The notes under the pieces are model-generated. The model was not told where the DNA came from, did not search any database, and was given only the letters and a program-made list of their open reading frames with translations. A stretch of DNA of 64,000 nucleotides from Eutrigla gurnardus (Eukaryota > Chordata > Actinopteri > Perciformes > Triglidae): assembly GCA_963514095.1 (NCBI GenBank), contig OY741276.1:8637264-8701263 (forward strand), written 5' to 3'. This document shows, piece after piece, positions 54,863-64,000 of this stretch. The first letter of the stretch is position 1. Each line of letters starts with the position of its first letter. Both the position numbers and the translations under genes were made by a program.

Positions 54863-57216
54863 CTGAAATTGACAGTTCATGTTCAAAAACACAGCTCTCT
54901 CCGCATCTTGAGTACATGTCCGTCAATAATGTCATTGCTTACCGGTCTCCCTGGCGGATCCTCTGGAACTGAGTGGCTATCAGGCAGGCGAACAGCGGCC
55001 CCACTCTCCCTCCACGGACAAACGGCTCAGCCACTCCTCCCAGCCACACGTCGATGTTCTCAGGTGTTCCATAGAGATCCAGCAAATTCTTGGCAAGATT
55101 TTTATTCTTCAGCACTCTTTCCAGCTGCTTCTTATTTTTTGGCTGCGACAGCCCACAGAACTTCCGCCAAGTGTTGTAGCCTTAAAGGGAACACAAAGGA
55201 TAAAAAATGTAGCCATGTTTCAGATCATGTCGGTAATGCAGACAAAGTTCTAAACATACAAGGAACTAATAAAAAGACTAAAGACTAAATGTGAGTTCTA
55301 CCAGGGAGTCCGTGGTCTCTGCCTCTCTGCATGTTGAGGGAGCCCAGATCCAGTGCCAACTGTTCCGTGAATTTAAACAGCCTGTCCCTCAGTTCATCAG
55401 TCATTATCTGCTCCTGTGTGTTCAGCTTGGCCTTCCGACCCACCAGGCCCCTGATGAGCGGGTCCAGACCACCTGAAGAATGCAGGGATAGGAAAAGAAT
55501 AAGTGGAGGCTACTGCAGCTGATCCCACTGAGAATCATGAGCCCTCTTTCTGAGCTACAGGGCGTTTAAAGCCACATAGCCAGGGTTTTTGGATACAAAA
55601 CCCTACGTTTCTCAATTATGTTGGTTCAAATATAGACAACTCCTTTCAACTGAATACAACTGAAACATCTGACTCACTAAGGTGAAGAAGATGAAGAAGC
55701 CTATATTCGGGGTCATATGGTATGCAACACCAGAAATAAATTAAATGCAGAATATTTACAGATATTAGAGCACGGAAGAGAATGAGTGAATTATCAGTTG
55801 AGCCCAAACAACATTCATGAATAAAAAACTGTTTAAAATTGCTCCAAATGAGAATATTATATATACACACATGCATACACACAAGCTTGTTAAAAAAAAG
55901 TAGGCTATTGTGTGCTTACATGGTACCCGTAAGAATAAACGGGTTGAATAAAGCACAAGGGGGCAGTGTAGCAGACAATGTTCCTGCATCAAATTATTGT
56001 AATTAAGTTTCCAACCACCAGAGGCAGCACTGACCGCAGAACAGTGCTCTGAGCAAGTAAGAAAGGACACACCCTGTTGGAGGAAAATCACCTGCACTCC
56101 ATTAGAATAAGTCAAGCTTTCTCTCCTGACTTAGTGTTTAGCAATTTAATCTTTTTAATGCAGGGGAAGTTAAAGATCTCAAATCGTACCTTCAAAGACG
56201 ATCCTCCATGGTGCGAAGAAGGCTTTGTGCAGCAATGTGTTGGGGAATTGACTGTGTTCCTGGTACTGCTCATCAAGACGAAACATGAAAGGCTGAACCA
56301 TCGAGTGGGCGAATCGGTACGCAGCGGTGGCGAACACATTGGAGATGGAGGGGTCCACGTTTTCATCGTAACCAGGGTAGGTTGACAGCTGCCGGGCAAT
56401 GAAGTCTGGACCCACAATGTGCTGCAAGTAGTCTCTGAAAGTGATAACCTAAGAGAGAAAACATAAACTGAGTTAACAGAACCATGTGAGGAGAAACCAT
56501 CCATCCCTTCAATCATTAATACAACATTTCTGTCAGCCATGCAGCTCAGCTTATCGCTAACCTGTGAATACGCTCCCAAGATCTTGCGCGTCTCCTGGTA
56601 GAGTCTCTCCCCGTCCCACTGAGGATTGAGGACGGCCAGAGCACGGGCCACGCGGTTGTGCTCACGCAGGAACAGTGTGTGCATAGAGGTCAGACCAATG
56701 TTCTCATTGGAGCGCTCGTCACCTTCAAAGTCAGAAAGGAATGAGGGGAAAAGTGCTGTCAGCCCTGAGAGATGCTTATAATGAATCTAGACCTTTAAAC
56801 ATTTGAACATCGGTGGTCTTGCTCACCAGCTATGAAGCAGGGCACTTCCTGTGCATCAACTTGATTAGTAATGCGTTGTCGAGTGGCACACATGTTGGTA
56901 GTCATGGTGGAGAAGGGCAGGAGCTCACGGCCCTGGTCAGTGAACTGTGTGTTGACCCTCAGCAGGCCCTTATTTGGGGAGACGTCACGTAGCGAAAGAG
57001 CTTTGGTTTCATCTGAACCGTACACTTGACCGAGATCAAGGAAAGATGTGAGAGAGTTCATCTGCTGACGGACGGTGCTGGCACCAAACACGTGGCCTCC
57101 GTTGCCCGAACCACAAGCTCCTGCTGAGCGGAAGAAGGGAATGCACTTGTCTGAGTTCCTGCCGAAGCGGGGGTCATCCCTGGGAATCTGTTCAGAGGAC
57201 GAGAATCAGTTAGTAT

Positions 57217-57249
<33 letters not shown>

Positions 57250-57613
57250 TAATCAAATTCATGTATTTGAATGCAACCATACTGACCCCAATGGGGAAGC
57301 AGGGCTCTGTGCGTTCACAGGTCTCATCACAATCAATGCCACTACTGAATGAGCGGATCACAGGAGAGTGAGGAGTGAAGGTCAAGTCATGATCAGTCCA
57401 CTGGCCGAAGATCGTCACCAGGTACGTGAAGAGAGGGTCGCTCACAACATCAGCATTTGCCGTTCGCAGGATATTGTTGGACACTTCTCTTACCTGGGGA
57501 CAGGACGTAGACAATAAGCACCTTGGTAAACGTGGTGAAGTAAAGAAATCAATGAAACATCTTTGCCTGCAGATGTGATTAAATGGTACTATTCCATAAT
57601 TTGTCCTTTTTCA

Positions 57614-57701
<88 letters not shown>

Positions 57702-57881
57702 TTATTTATTTCGGGCAGGTCTGTTAAATCATCATCATCACACATCTCTGTTCAAATAATACAATACACATGGCCGAAAGGGAAAGCGGGAGAAGCCAAG
57801 GCTTATATATATATATATATTATTTTATTTATTTTTTCTTTCAGACACAATCCTCTGGATGGATGGATAGATGGATAGATG

Positions 57882-57957
<76 letters not shown>

Positions 57958-59266
57958 TAGTACCAAAGGAAGAAATTTCCGATTGATTTTGATGTCAGTG
58001 TCCCAGCCTTTGGGCAGACCGATATTATCCTGGTACTCAGCAGGGAGCCAGCGGGTGAAGGGTATGTTGGAGGATCCCCGTCGGGTGTTTACTCTACACA
58101 AGAAAAAGATACATATATTTTTATGTATTTGTCGTTGACCAGTAATTGATAACCATACTAAACTATCCACTCTCATTTACAAGCCTTTGTTTTTCTTAAA
58201 TGAAAGCAAGAACCTGGGGGATGGTTTTTGTCAAGATTCAATTAAGTCTCAGAAGCAAACAAATTAAGCGGTCAATTGGGTGTGAAGAACTTGTTCTTCT
58301 CCTTCACACAACAATCTTAAAAATTGCAGTGGCCCCACCTGTTGTTGCAGACGCTGCTTGCAGTGCGAAACTTGTCTAAATTGGGAGTGGTCGCGCAGGA
58401 CGGGATCCGTTGCCGTGCAGAACAGCCTGTCAGAGCCGCAATGACCCCCAGATCCTCAGCAGAGATCAGATCTGATTAGCAGAGACAAGGTTAAGAGATA
58501 GCTGTGACATGCACATGTACGGAAAATTCAAAGAACCTATTTTGGATACGCACCTGTGGCATTGATTGAGCGCTTTTGACGCGCTCCCAAAGACCTTTTG
58601 AGCAGTCGGACAGCATTATCCATGTAGTCAGCAGCACGCACAGCAGTACGGGTTACTCCCACGGGCTGCTTCAACAAACGCAGGATGTCTGAAGGACTCA
58701 CTGCATGCCTCCTCACACGGTCAACGCTCCTGTATTGTGTAGAGGTCAGATTTATGAATTCATTCTGAATGTCTTCAACAGCAAGTTTATAGACCGTCTT
58801 TGTACTCCTCTTTTCAATCAATGGAGAATATTGGTCCACTCACACTCTCCTGGAGTATTCATAAGCAGAGTCCACCGTGGCCTTGGCTTCGATCACAGCC
58901 CTCTCTATCACGCTTCTGCTCAAACGTTGTTCTGAAGGCACCAAACACGTTTCAGTTAGTCTGCCCTTACAATCCAGTCAACTTTCACTGTAGATTCTTT
59001 CTTTTCTCATTCTCATTAAATATTAATGATTTTAGTCGAATGGATTCCTGAAGTGTTGCCGATTTTCTTTCATGTGCAAATACAACAAAATACTATTGTA
59101 TCGACTCATATATGCATCCGTGATCTTCTGTATTTAGTGATTATCTGAATGACAAAGTCAACTGTAGTAATAATTCAGTTTGTTAGAGGTCAAACTCACC
59201 AGCATTCACGTTGTTTTGCAAACACATGGAAAGACATGCAGCGATCAGGCACAAAAACCCCTTCAT
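54655..59266 (-). CDS. Peroxidase B: MPO/EPX-type haem peroxidase, conventional C-terminus
   Basis: Tandem paralogue of peroxidase A in the same orientation. Coding exons, 5' to 3': 59200-59266, 58844-58931, 58554-58729, 58339-58471, 57964-58093, 57287-57493, 56827-57187, 56562-56722, 56190-56448, 55302-55472, 54943-55180, 54655-54862. They total 2,199 nt (732 residues) with all phases closing, close to the usual length of MPO and EPX. Features: signal peptide MKGFLCLIAACLSMCLQNN; furin-like RQKR; GQWTDHDLTF; FLDLGQVYGS; ERSNEN with Asn at the MPO Met243 position; RFAHSMVQPF; LNMQRGRDHGLPG. The last exon ends LGPWRENTP and stops, with no collagen or C1q exon. No disabling change is seen. Confidence 0.94.
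54943..55180 (-). CDS. Peroxidase B exon 12
   Basis: 238 bp as in A. The 5' part (NKKQLERVLKNKNLAKNLL) is diverged and Lys/Asn-rich; the 3' part is almost identical to A. Confidence 0.94.
55302..55472 (-). CDS. Peroxidase B exon 11
   Basis: 171 bp, GLDPLIRGLVGRKAKLNTQE and NMQRGRDHGLPG. The intron before it (55,473-56,189) is 717 bp, against 90 bp in A. Confidence 0.94.
55473..56189 (-). other. Enlarged intron 10 of peroxidase B
   Basis: 717 bp, against 90 bp at the same position in A. It has complex AT-rich sequence with no recognised transposon ends or coding signal. Confidence 0.6.
56190..56448 (-). CDS. Peroxidase B exon 10 (proximal histidine)
   Basis: 259 bp with TAAYRFAHSMVQPFMF. 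Thr after the proximal His in A is Ser here. Confidence 0.95.
56562..56722 (-). CDS. Peroxidase B exon 9
   Basis: 161 bp, nearly identical to A, with the Arg and Glu of ERSNEN and LREHNRVARAL. Confidence 0.95.
56827..57187 (-). CDS. Peroxidase B exon 8 (calcium loop)
   Basis: 361 bp as in A. Retains LTSFLDLGQVYGSDETKAL, with scattered changes such as QRITNQVDAQ near the exon end. Confidence 0.95.
57220..57247. repeat. (TG)n microsatellite in peroxidase B intron 7
   Basis: About 28 bp, at the same intron position and with the same flanks as the 100-bp array in A. Confidence 0.95.
57287..57493 (-). CDS. Peroxidase B exon 7 (distal haem residues)
   Basis: 69 codons with GQWTDHDLTFTPH, phase 0 at both ends, near-identical to A. 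Confidence 0.95.
57617..57705. repeat. (CTAT)n tetranucleotide array
   Basis: About 22 CTAT units on the plus strand, degenerating to TTAT at the right edge. Confidence 0.95.
57857..57958. repeat. (GATA)n tetranucleotide array
   Basis: GGAT/GATA units, about 20 perfect GATA copies. It is the reverse complement of the CTAT array about 150 bp away. Confidence 0.95.
57964..58093 (-). CDS. Peroxidase B exon 6
   Basis: Encodes VNTRRGSSNIPFTRWLPAEY and GWDTDIKINRKFLPL. One codon longer than in A. The donor TTTG|GTACTA abuts a GATA-type repeat. Confidence 0.9.
58339..58471 (-). CDS. Peroxidase B exon 5
   Basis: Encodes DLISAEDLGVIAALTGCSAR and SVCNNR. Same 133-bp length as A but strongly diverged. 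Confidence 0.92.
58554..58729 (-). CDS. Peroxidase B exon 4 (furin-like site)
   Basis: Same 176-bp length as A and nearly identical. The cleavage motif reads RQKR before SINAT. Confidence 0.92.
58844..58931 (-). CDS. Peroxidase B exon 3
   Basis: Starts EQRLSRSVIERAVIEAKATV. Two codons longer than in A; the 3' half is near-identical to A and the 5' half is not. Confidence 0.9.
59200..59266 (-). CDS. Peroxidase B exon 2: start codon and signal peptide
   Basis: Encodes MKGFLCLIAACLSMCLQNN and VNA. Same length (67 bp) and donor (GCTG|GTGAGT) as in A but much diverged in sequence. Confidence 0.9.
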
Positions 59267-59410
59267 CTCTGGAAAATATGAACACAGTCCATCAACATAT
59301 ACATAATAATCAACTGATAATACTACATGCACAGTGCATCTGCTATTCGTAAGTGTGAAGAAACAAAATACAGAAGTTAAACCGTTAAACAAGAAGCGTG
59401 ACTGCAGTAC

Positions 59411-59435
59411 CTGTGATGTTTTGGAAGCGATGTTC
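59411..59435 (-). other. Non-coding exon 1 of peroxidase B (inferred)
   Basis: Donor CACAG|GTACTG at 59,411. The upstream end is set about 25-30 bp below the TATA box. It splices to the acceptor at 59,268. Confidence 0.45.
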
Positions 59436-59460
59436 CTGCTGCAATGAGGAGTCGTCTTCC

Positions 59461-59467
59461 GCTTATA
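59461..59467 (-). promoter_or_regulatory. TATA box of peroxidase B
   Basis: TATAAGC in CTTTATAAGC on the minus strand, placed as in peroxidase A relative to the leader exon. Confidence 0.6.
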
Positions 59468-60066
59468 AAGGTTTGTGTTCTGCGATCAGAAACACCCCTT
59501 TTCCATACATCAGCAATGTGTTGAGCAGGTTCCACAAAATATGAACATGTTGTTTAACTGGAAACTAAATACCTGAACTTATCCTTGACAAAAAGTTTTT
59601 ATGATTCACTTTTGTGAAGTCCCACAAAAGCAGCAAACAAGGTCACTCAAATTCTTTGCAATTAGCCAAGGAGTTGTTCTGCAGGTTACAAAGCCTTAAT
59701 TGAAGCAGGTTTAAACTCCTTTAACTCAAAGCAGTTTAACCAGCCTGTTCAAGGATGTGAAGGTGGCTGAAAATGTTGACATCTTAGAAAGTAAACCAAA
59801 AACGGTTTTGAATTTATTTTTTTTCTTTTACCCAGATGTTTATTTGAACTGATATTACATCTTTGTAACCTTATGAACGTTAATATCCCCCTGAACATAA
59901 CATAGGCCTTTCAGAAAACTAAGAAAATAGGAGAATGTTGAAATTATTTTCAAGGACATTTGACTTTTTTTCTCCTGCGTTTACAATGACTGGAACATTT
60001 TTCAACTGTTCTCCAGGTTTTTCTCAAAGTATGGAGACGTAGGACACATAGGAAGTGTGTGGTGGT
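59468..60066. other. Upstream flank of peroxidase B
   Basis: About 600 bp upstream of the promoter. AT-rich, no gene or mobile element recognised. Confidence 0.5.
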
Positions 60067-60790
60067 CATCTTACTTTAAAAAAGAAATTAGTTACAAATT
60101 ACTTCTCCTAAAAAGTAATTGAGTTAGTAACTCAGTTAGCACATTGTAAAAGTAATTAGTTACTCAGCAACGTAACTGATGTTATTTCTTATGTTCTATA
60201 ACGCTATTACATTCTATAACATCTTTAACGTCAAAGATGTTTATATTAACTGATTGAAGAATAAAAACCCTATATACAGTATTTTAGAACATTTGGTATT
60301 ATTTGAACTCAATAGATTGCAGCCTCTCATACGATATGCTTAGAAACAAAAATATATAAAAAAATAAATATAAAAAAAATAAAATTCAAGTGCAAATTTA
60401 AGACACAAATGTAAACTTGGGTAAAAAGAAACAAAGGGAAATCTGGCCTGCATTAAGTAGTGCAAATCTCTGTAACTGTATATTAGGCCTACTGCACAAT
60501 AAACAGAGCGTGCATGTTACATAAGAATCTTTAAGTTCAATTAGTGACAAGTAGTGCCGGTACTTCCAGTTGGAGAACGCTACCTTTGCATTTCCCTGGC
60601 TCGTCGCCATTGTCGCTGTCTTGTTGTGTCTGAGCGTGCAGTGAGACAGCGTGAGCAGGGCATACCGCCCACCCAGCCACTTTACATGCTCAGTAACGGC
60701 GATGCAACGATGGGAAAAGTTATTCATTAGATTACTTGTTACTGAAAAAAATAACGCTGTTAGTAACGCCGTTATTACCAACACTGCTGC
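60067..60790. mobile_element. hAT-like non-autonomous element (probable)
   Basis: The left side has AGTTACAAATTACTTCTC and AAAGTAATTAGTTACTCA. The right side has AACGCCGTTATTACCAACACTG. This resembles a dispersed fish repeat whose ends read CAGTGTTGG...AGTTAC. The boundaries are approximate and the left tip seems decayed; the 60,398-60,886 minus frame is part of it and is not a gene. Confidence 0.55.
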
Positions 60791-60834
60791 AGAGTTACTG
60801 CAGGGGATCCCAGAAATTATTTGATCCCAAACTA

Positions 60835-62447
60835 CACTCAACAAAAATATAAACGCAACACTTTTGTTTTTGCTCCCATTTTTCATGAGATGGACTTAAA
60901 GATCTAAAATTCATTCCAGATACACAATATTACCATTTCTCTCAAACATTGTTCACAAATCTGTCTAAATGTGTGATAGTGAGCACTTCTACTTTGCTGA
61001 GATAATCAATCCCACCTCACAGGTGTGCCACATCAAGATGCTGATCTGACATCATGATTAGTGCACAGGTGTACCTTATACTGCCCACAATAAAAGGCCA
61101 CTCTGAAATGTGCAGTTTTGTCTCACAGCAAAATGCCACAGATGCCACAAGCATTGAGGGAGCGTGCAATTGGCATGCTGACAGCAGGAATGTCAACCAG
61201 ATCTGTTGCTCGTGCATTGAATGTTCATTTCTCCACCATAAGCCGTCTCCAAAGGCGTTTCAGAGAATATGGCAGTACATCCAACCGGCCTCACAACCGC
61301 AGACCACGTGTAACCACACCAGCCCAGGACCTCCACATCCAGCAGGTTCACCTCCAAGATCGTCTGAGACCAGCCACTCAGACAGCTGCTGAAACAATTG
61401 GTTTGCATAACCAAAACATTTCTGCACAAACTGTCAGAAACCGTCTCAGGGAAGCTCAACTGCATGCTCGTCGTCCTCATCGGGGTCTTGACCTGACTCC
61501 AGCTCGTCGCCGTAACAGACTTGAGTGGGCAAATGCTCACATTCGATGGCGTCTGGCACGTTGGAGAGGTGTTCTCTTCACGGATGAATCTCGGTTTACA
61601 TTGTTCAGGGCAGATGGCAGACAGCGTGTGTGGCGTCGTGTGGGTGAGCGCTTTGCCGATGTCAATGTGGTGGATCGAGTGGCCCATGGTGGTGGTGGGG
61701 TTATGGTATGGGCAGGCATCTGTTATGGTCGAAGAACACAGGTGCATTTTATTGATGGCATTTTGAATGCACAGAGATACCGTGATGAGATCCTGAGGCC
61801 CACTGTTGTGCCATACATCCATGAACATCACCTCATGTTTCAGCAAGATAATGCACGGCCCCATGTTGCAAGGATCTTTACACAATTCTTGGAAGCTGAA
61901 TGGCCAGCATACTCACCGGACATGTCACCCATTGAGCATGTTTGGGATGTGCTTGACCGGCGTATACGACAGCGTGTACCAGTTCCCACTAATATCCAGC
62001 AACTTCGCACAGCCATTGAAGAGGAGTGGACCAACATTCCACAGGCCACAATTGACAATCTGATAAACTCTATGCGAAGAAGATGTGTTGCACTGCATGA
62101 GGCAAATGGTGGTCACACCAGATACTGACTGGTTCTGAGTCCCCAGACCCCCAATAAAGCAAAAAAATGCACATTTCAGGGTGGCCTTTTATTGTGGACA
62201 GTCTAAGGTACACCTGTGCACTAATCATGATGTCAGATCAGCATCTTGATGTGGCACACCTGTGAGGTGGGATTGATTATCTCAGCAAAGTAGAAGTGCT
62301 CACTATCACACATTTAGACAGATTTGTGAACAATGTTTGAGAGAAATGGTAATATTGTGTATCTAGAATGAATTTTAGATCTTTAAGTCCATCTCATGAA
62401 AAATGGGAGCAAAAACAAAAGTGTTGCGTTTATATTTTTGTTGAGTG
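60835..62447 (+). mobile_element. Near-complete Tc1-like transposon
   Basis: 1,613 bp with inverted ends of about 200 bp starting CACTCAACAAAAATATAAAC, flanked by TA at 60,833-60,834 and 62,448-62,449. It carries a single open transposase frame. The ends are almost perfectly matched, so it is a recent insertion. Confidence 0.95.
61133..62128 (+). CDS. Tc1/mariner-family transposase, open frame but short catalytic spacing
   Basis: 331 residues from the first ATG (MPQMPQALRERAIGMLTAG). Order: N-terminal helix-turn-helix pair (SVARALNVHFSTISRLQRRF and TAAETIGLHNQNISAQTVRN), an AT-hook-like RPHNRRPR between them, then the DDE domain with FTDESRF, MFQQDNARPH and SPDMSPIEHVWD. The enzyme cuts and pastes the element at TA sites. 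Only 28 residues separate the second Asp from the Glu, where this family normally has 34. The sister copy at 45,361 keeps the missing 18 bases. Uninterrupted, but probably inactive. Confidence 0.93.
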   Translation: MPQMPQALRERAIGMLTAGMSTRSVARALNVHFSTISRLQRRFREYGSTSNRPHNRRPRVTTPAQDLHIQQVHLQDRLRPATQTAAETIGLHNQNISAQTVRNRLREAQLHARRPHRGLDLTPARRRNRLEWANAHIRWRLARWRGVLFTDESRFTLFRADGRQRVWRRVGERFADVNVVDRVAHGGGGVMVWAGICYGRRTQVHFIDGILNAQRYRDEILRPTVVPYIHEHHLMFQQDNARPHVARIFTQFLEAEWPAYSPDMSPIEHVWDVLDRRIRQRVPVPTNIQQLRTAIEEEWTNIPQATIDNLINSMRRRCVALHEANGGHTRY

Positions 62448-64000
62448 TATTTTTCTTCCAAAAATTCAAATATGTCCAAAAATACACATTAACATGAATA
62501 CAACCTATGAGCAAAAATAAATCTTCAATAAATGTTGTGTGTCATGTTGTGATGTAGAAATGTCAATAAAGAATTGAATATTGTTAAAGAACATGTCAAC
62601 TATTATTTGATTTACGTGCATTACGAAGTAATGAGACTGTAATTAGTGAGTGAGTCATTCATTTAAGAGTGCATAGTACGGTAAAAATGTAATCCATCAT
62701 TCTGAGTAAACAATTAAGTCTATTAAATGAGCATAGTCCTCCCAGGTTGTGTGCCTCCGTTTTCATGCACTCTGACAAAACCACAAGATGCTCAAGTTCA
62801 AGTTTGCATAATGACTAATTGCTTTACTTTGAAAAGCTCTGAGGAGTTTCCATTTCACAATGCACTTGTCAATTAGACTTGTTTACAAAACATTTTGTCA
62901 TACGTCCATATTAAACAAAGACAATGACTGGAAGCAGCCTGATGATTCCAGGACTAACTGTGGAAGTGGTATCGGTCTTCTCGCCAACTCTTCACAAGAA
63001 ATCAAATGTTTCCCTAAAACGATAAATTATTCCTTCCATCAACGTCATTCACATTTTATATGAGAAACAATCATCTTTCAGAAACAAAGTATTCACTAGC
63101 TATTTGTTTCGTTCAACAGATGATCAGTTTGAACGTTATAAAAAAATTATAAACGGATGGAATAAGAGATGAAATACAGTCTATAAATGCTTTTCCACTA
63201 GTGAATGTTCAGGTTTACTAGTAGAAGACTTATGTTGTGAGAGGAGAGATAGATGGATTACTGCTTTAAAGACTTTTCTTACATTGTCAAGGCAAAAAAC
63301 TGATTCATAATCAATGTTGTTTGGTTGAAAAGTTGCAAACTTAACTTTAAACTTTTTTTTCCTTTTGTAGTGACTGACAGGTTGCAATAAAACAAATAAC
63401 AACAATAAACAACCTCATCTACAGGTTACCAAAATAGCGACATCGCCACTCACTAGTGAGCACAAGGAGGGAAACACTCATACATCATCTCAGAAATTCC
63501 TCCGTGAGCTGACTGGTTGAACAGCTCGGAACAAAAGCGGTATGTAGCTTCCGTGTGGGGTTTCTGAGTGAAACCTGATCGGCAGGTGAGAGGAATTTGT
63601 TTTGATCGTGGGAAGAGATGTGGTTGTAGATTGATTGATGTCACGGTATTATTGGTTGGAATAAGCTGATGCAGCATATATAGTTTTCCAGGAAGAATAA
63701 AATATTGAATCTTGTTGCTGCTGATATTGAATCTTGTTGCTGCTGTCCGCCCTGCAGAACAACATGAGGCTTTCCGTCATAATAATAAATATTTTGGTTT
63801 AGCCACATTGTAATGGATGGACCAGATATATGGAGTAGTGATTATATTGTGCCATGTTTCATGTTTGAAGCCATGTTTAGAACAACAAAAGAAAAGTGAT
63901 CACAGTAGCAACTTAGAGTCATGTTAAGAAAACAGCACTGAACCCATGGTGTTGCCCTCAGGTAACAAACACATTTTTAACTTCAAAATACTGGCCCTTT
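62448..64000. other. AT-rich intergenic DNA at right edge
   Basis: No gene or mobile element recognised. A 20-bp segment, ATTGAATCTTGTTGCTGCTG, is tandemly duplicated near 63,703-63,746. Confidence 0.5.

Larger units (their letters stand above)
57494..57963 (-). other. Intron 6 of peroxidase B with inverted tetranucleotide repeats
   Basis: 470 bp, against 113 bp in A. Mostly two opposed tetranucleotide arrays and a TA run (57,807-57,820). Confidence 0.85.

Noticed and set aside
57617..57705. Regular short repeats resembling a CRISPR array
   Set aside because: This is a tetranucleotide microsatellite in a vertebrate intron, with no spacers.
57841..58176. A 111-residue frame spanning peroxidase B exon 6 and the GATA array
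   Set aside because: Only 57,964-58,093 is exon. The rest is translated microsatellite and flanking intron.
60398..60886. A 162-residue minus-strand frame
   Set aside because: It overlaps the hAT-like repeat and the start of the Tc1-like element and shows no domain.

Overview
The window is vertebrate nuclear DNA, almost certainly from a teleost and probably a percomorph. The evidence is multi-exon genes with GT-AG introns, many (CA)n/(TG)n microsatellites, Tc1/mariner elements of kinds common in fish, and an EBF gene with a vertebrate exon layout. No bacterial, organellar or viral genes are seen.

Layout. 1-4,188: gene-poor flank downstream of ebf2. 4,189-30,732 (minus): a complete ebf2 gene of 16 coding exons. 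All splice phases close into a 583-residue early B-cell factor 2; the largest intron is 14 kb. 30,733-34,242: intergenic, with the presumed ebf2 promoter. 34,243-40,534 (minus): peroxidase A, an MPO/EPX-type haem peroxidase whose frame continues through a 33-bp collagen exon into a C1q-domain exon (884 residues). 40,535-45,150: a local tandem duplication plus a relic of a third peroxidase copy. 45,152-49,221: nested and decayed Tc1/mariner elements. 50,398-54,308: a four-member nest of non-autonomous transposons whose order is proved by an unbroken sister copy next to it; one member holds a GC-rich tandem array. 54,400-59,467 (minus): peroxidase B, a tandem paralogue of 732 residues ending conventionally without collagen or C1q. 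60,067-62,447: a hAT-like non-autonomous element and a nearly complete Tc1-like element with an open transposase frame. 62,448-64,000: nothing recognised.

EBF2 is a DNA-binding regulator (in mammals of neuronal, bone-marrow stromal and brown-fat programmes). The peroxidases are secreted or granule enzymes expected to use hydrogen peroxide to oxidise halides or thiocyanate in host defence. The main discovery candidate is peroxidase A: a haem peroxidase joined by a short Gly-X-Y stalk to a C1q head would be expected to trimerise and could carry oxidant chemistry to a C1q ligand. Exons and introns of A and B are near-identical in blocks and strongly different elsewhere, so gene conversion seems to have homogenised the catalytic core while the ends diverged.

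Exon boundaries were derived by hand from splice consensus, phase closure and remembered family sequence. UTR ends, promoters and transposon family names are less certain.
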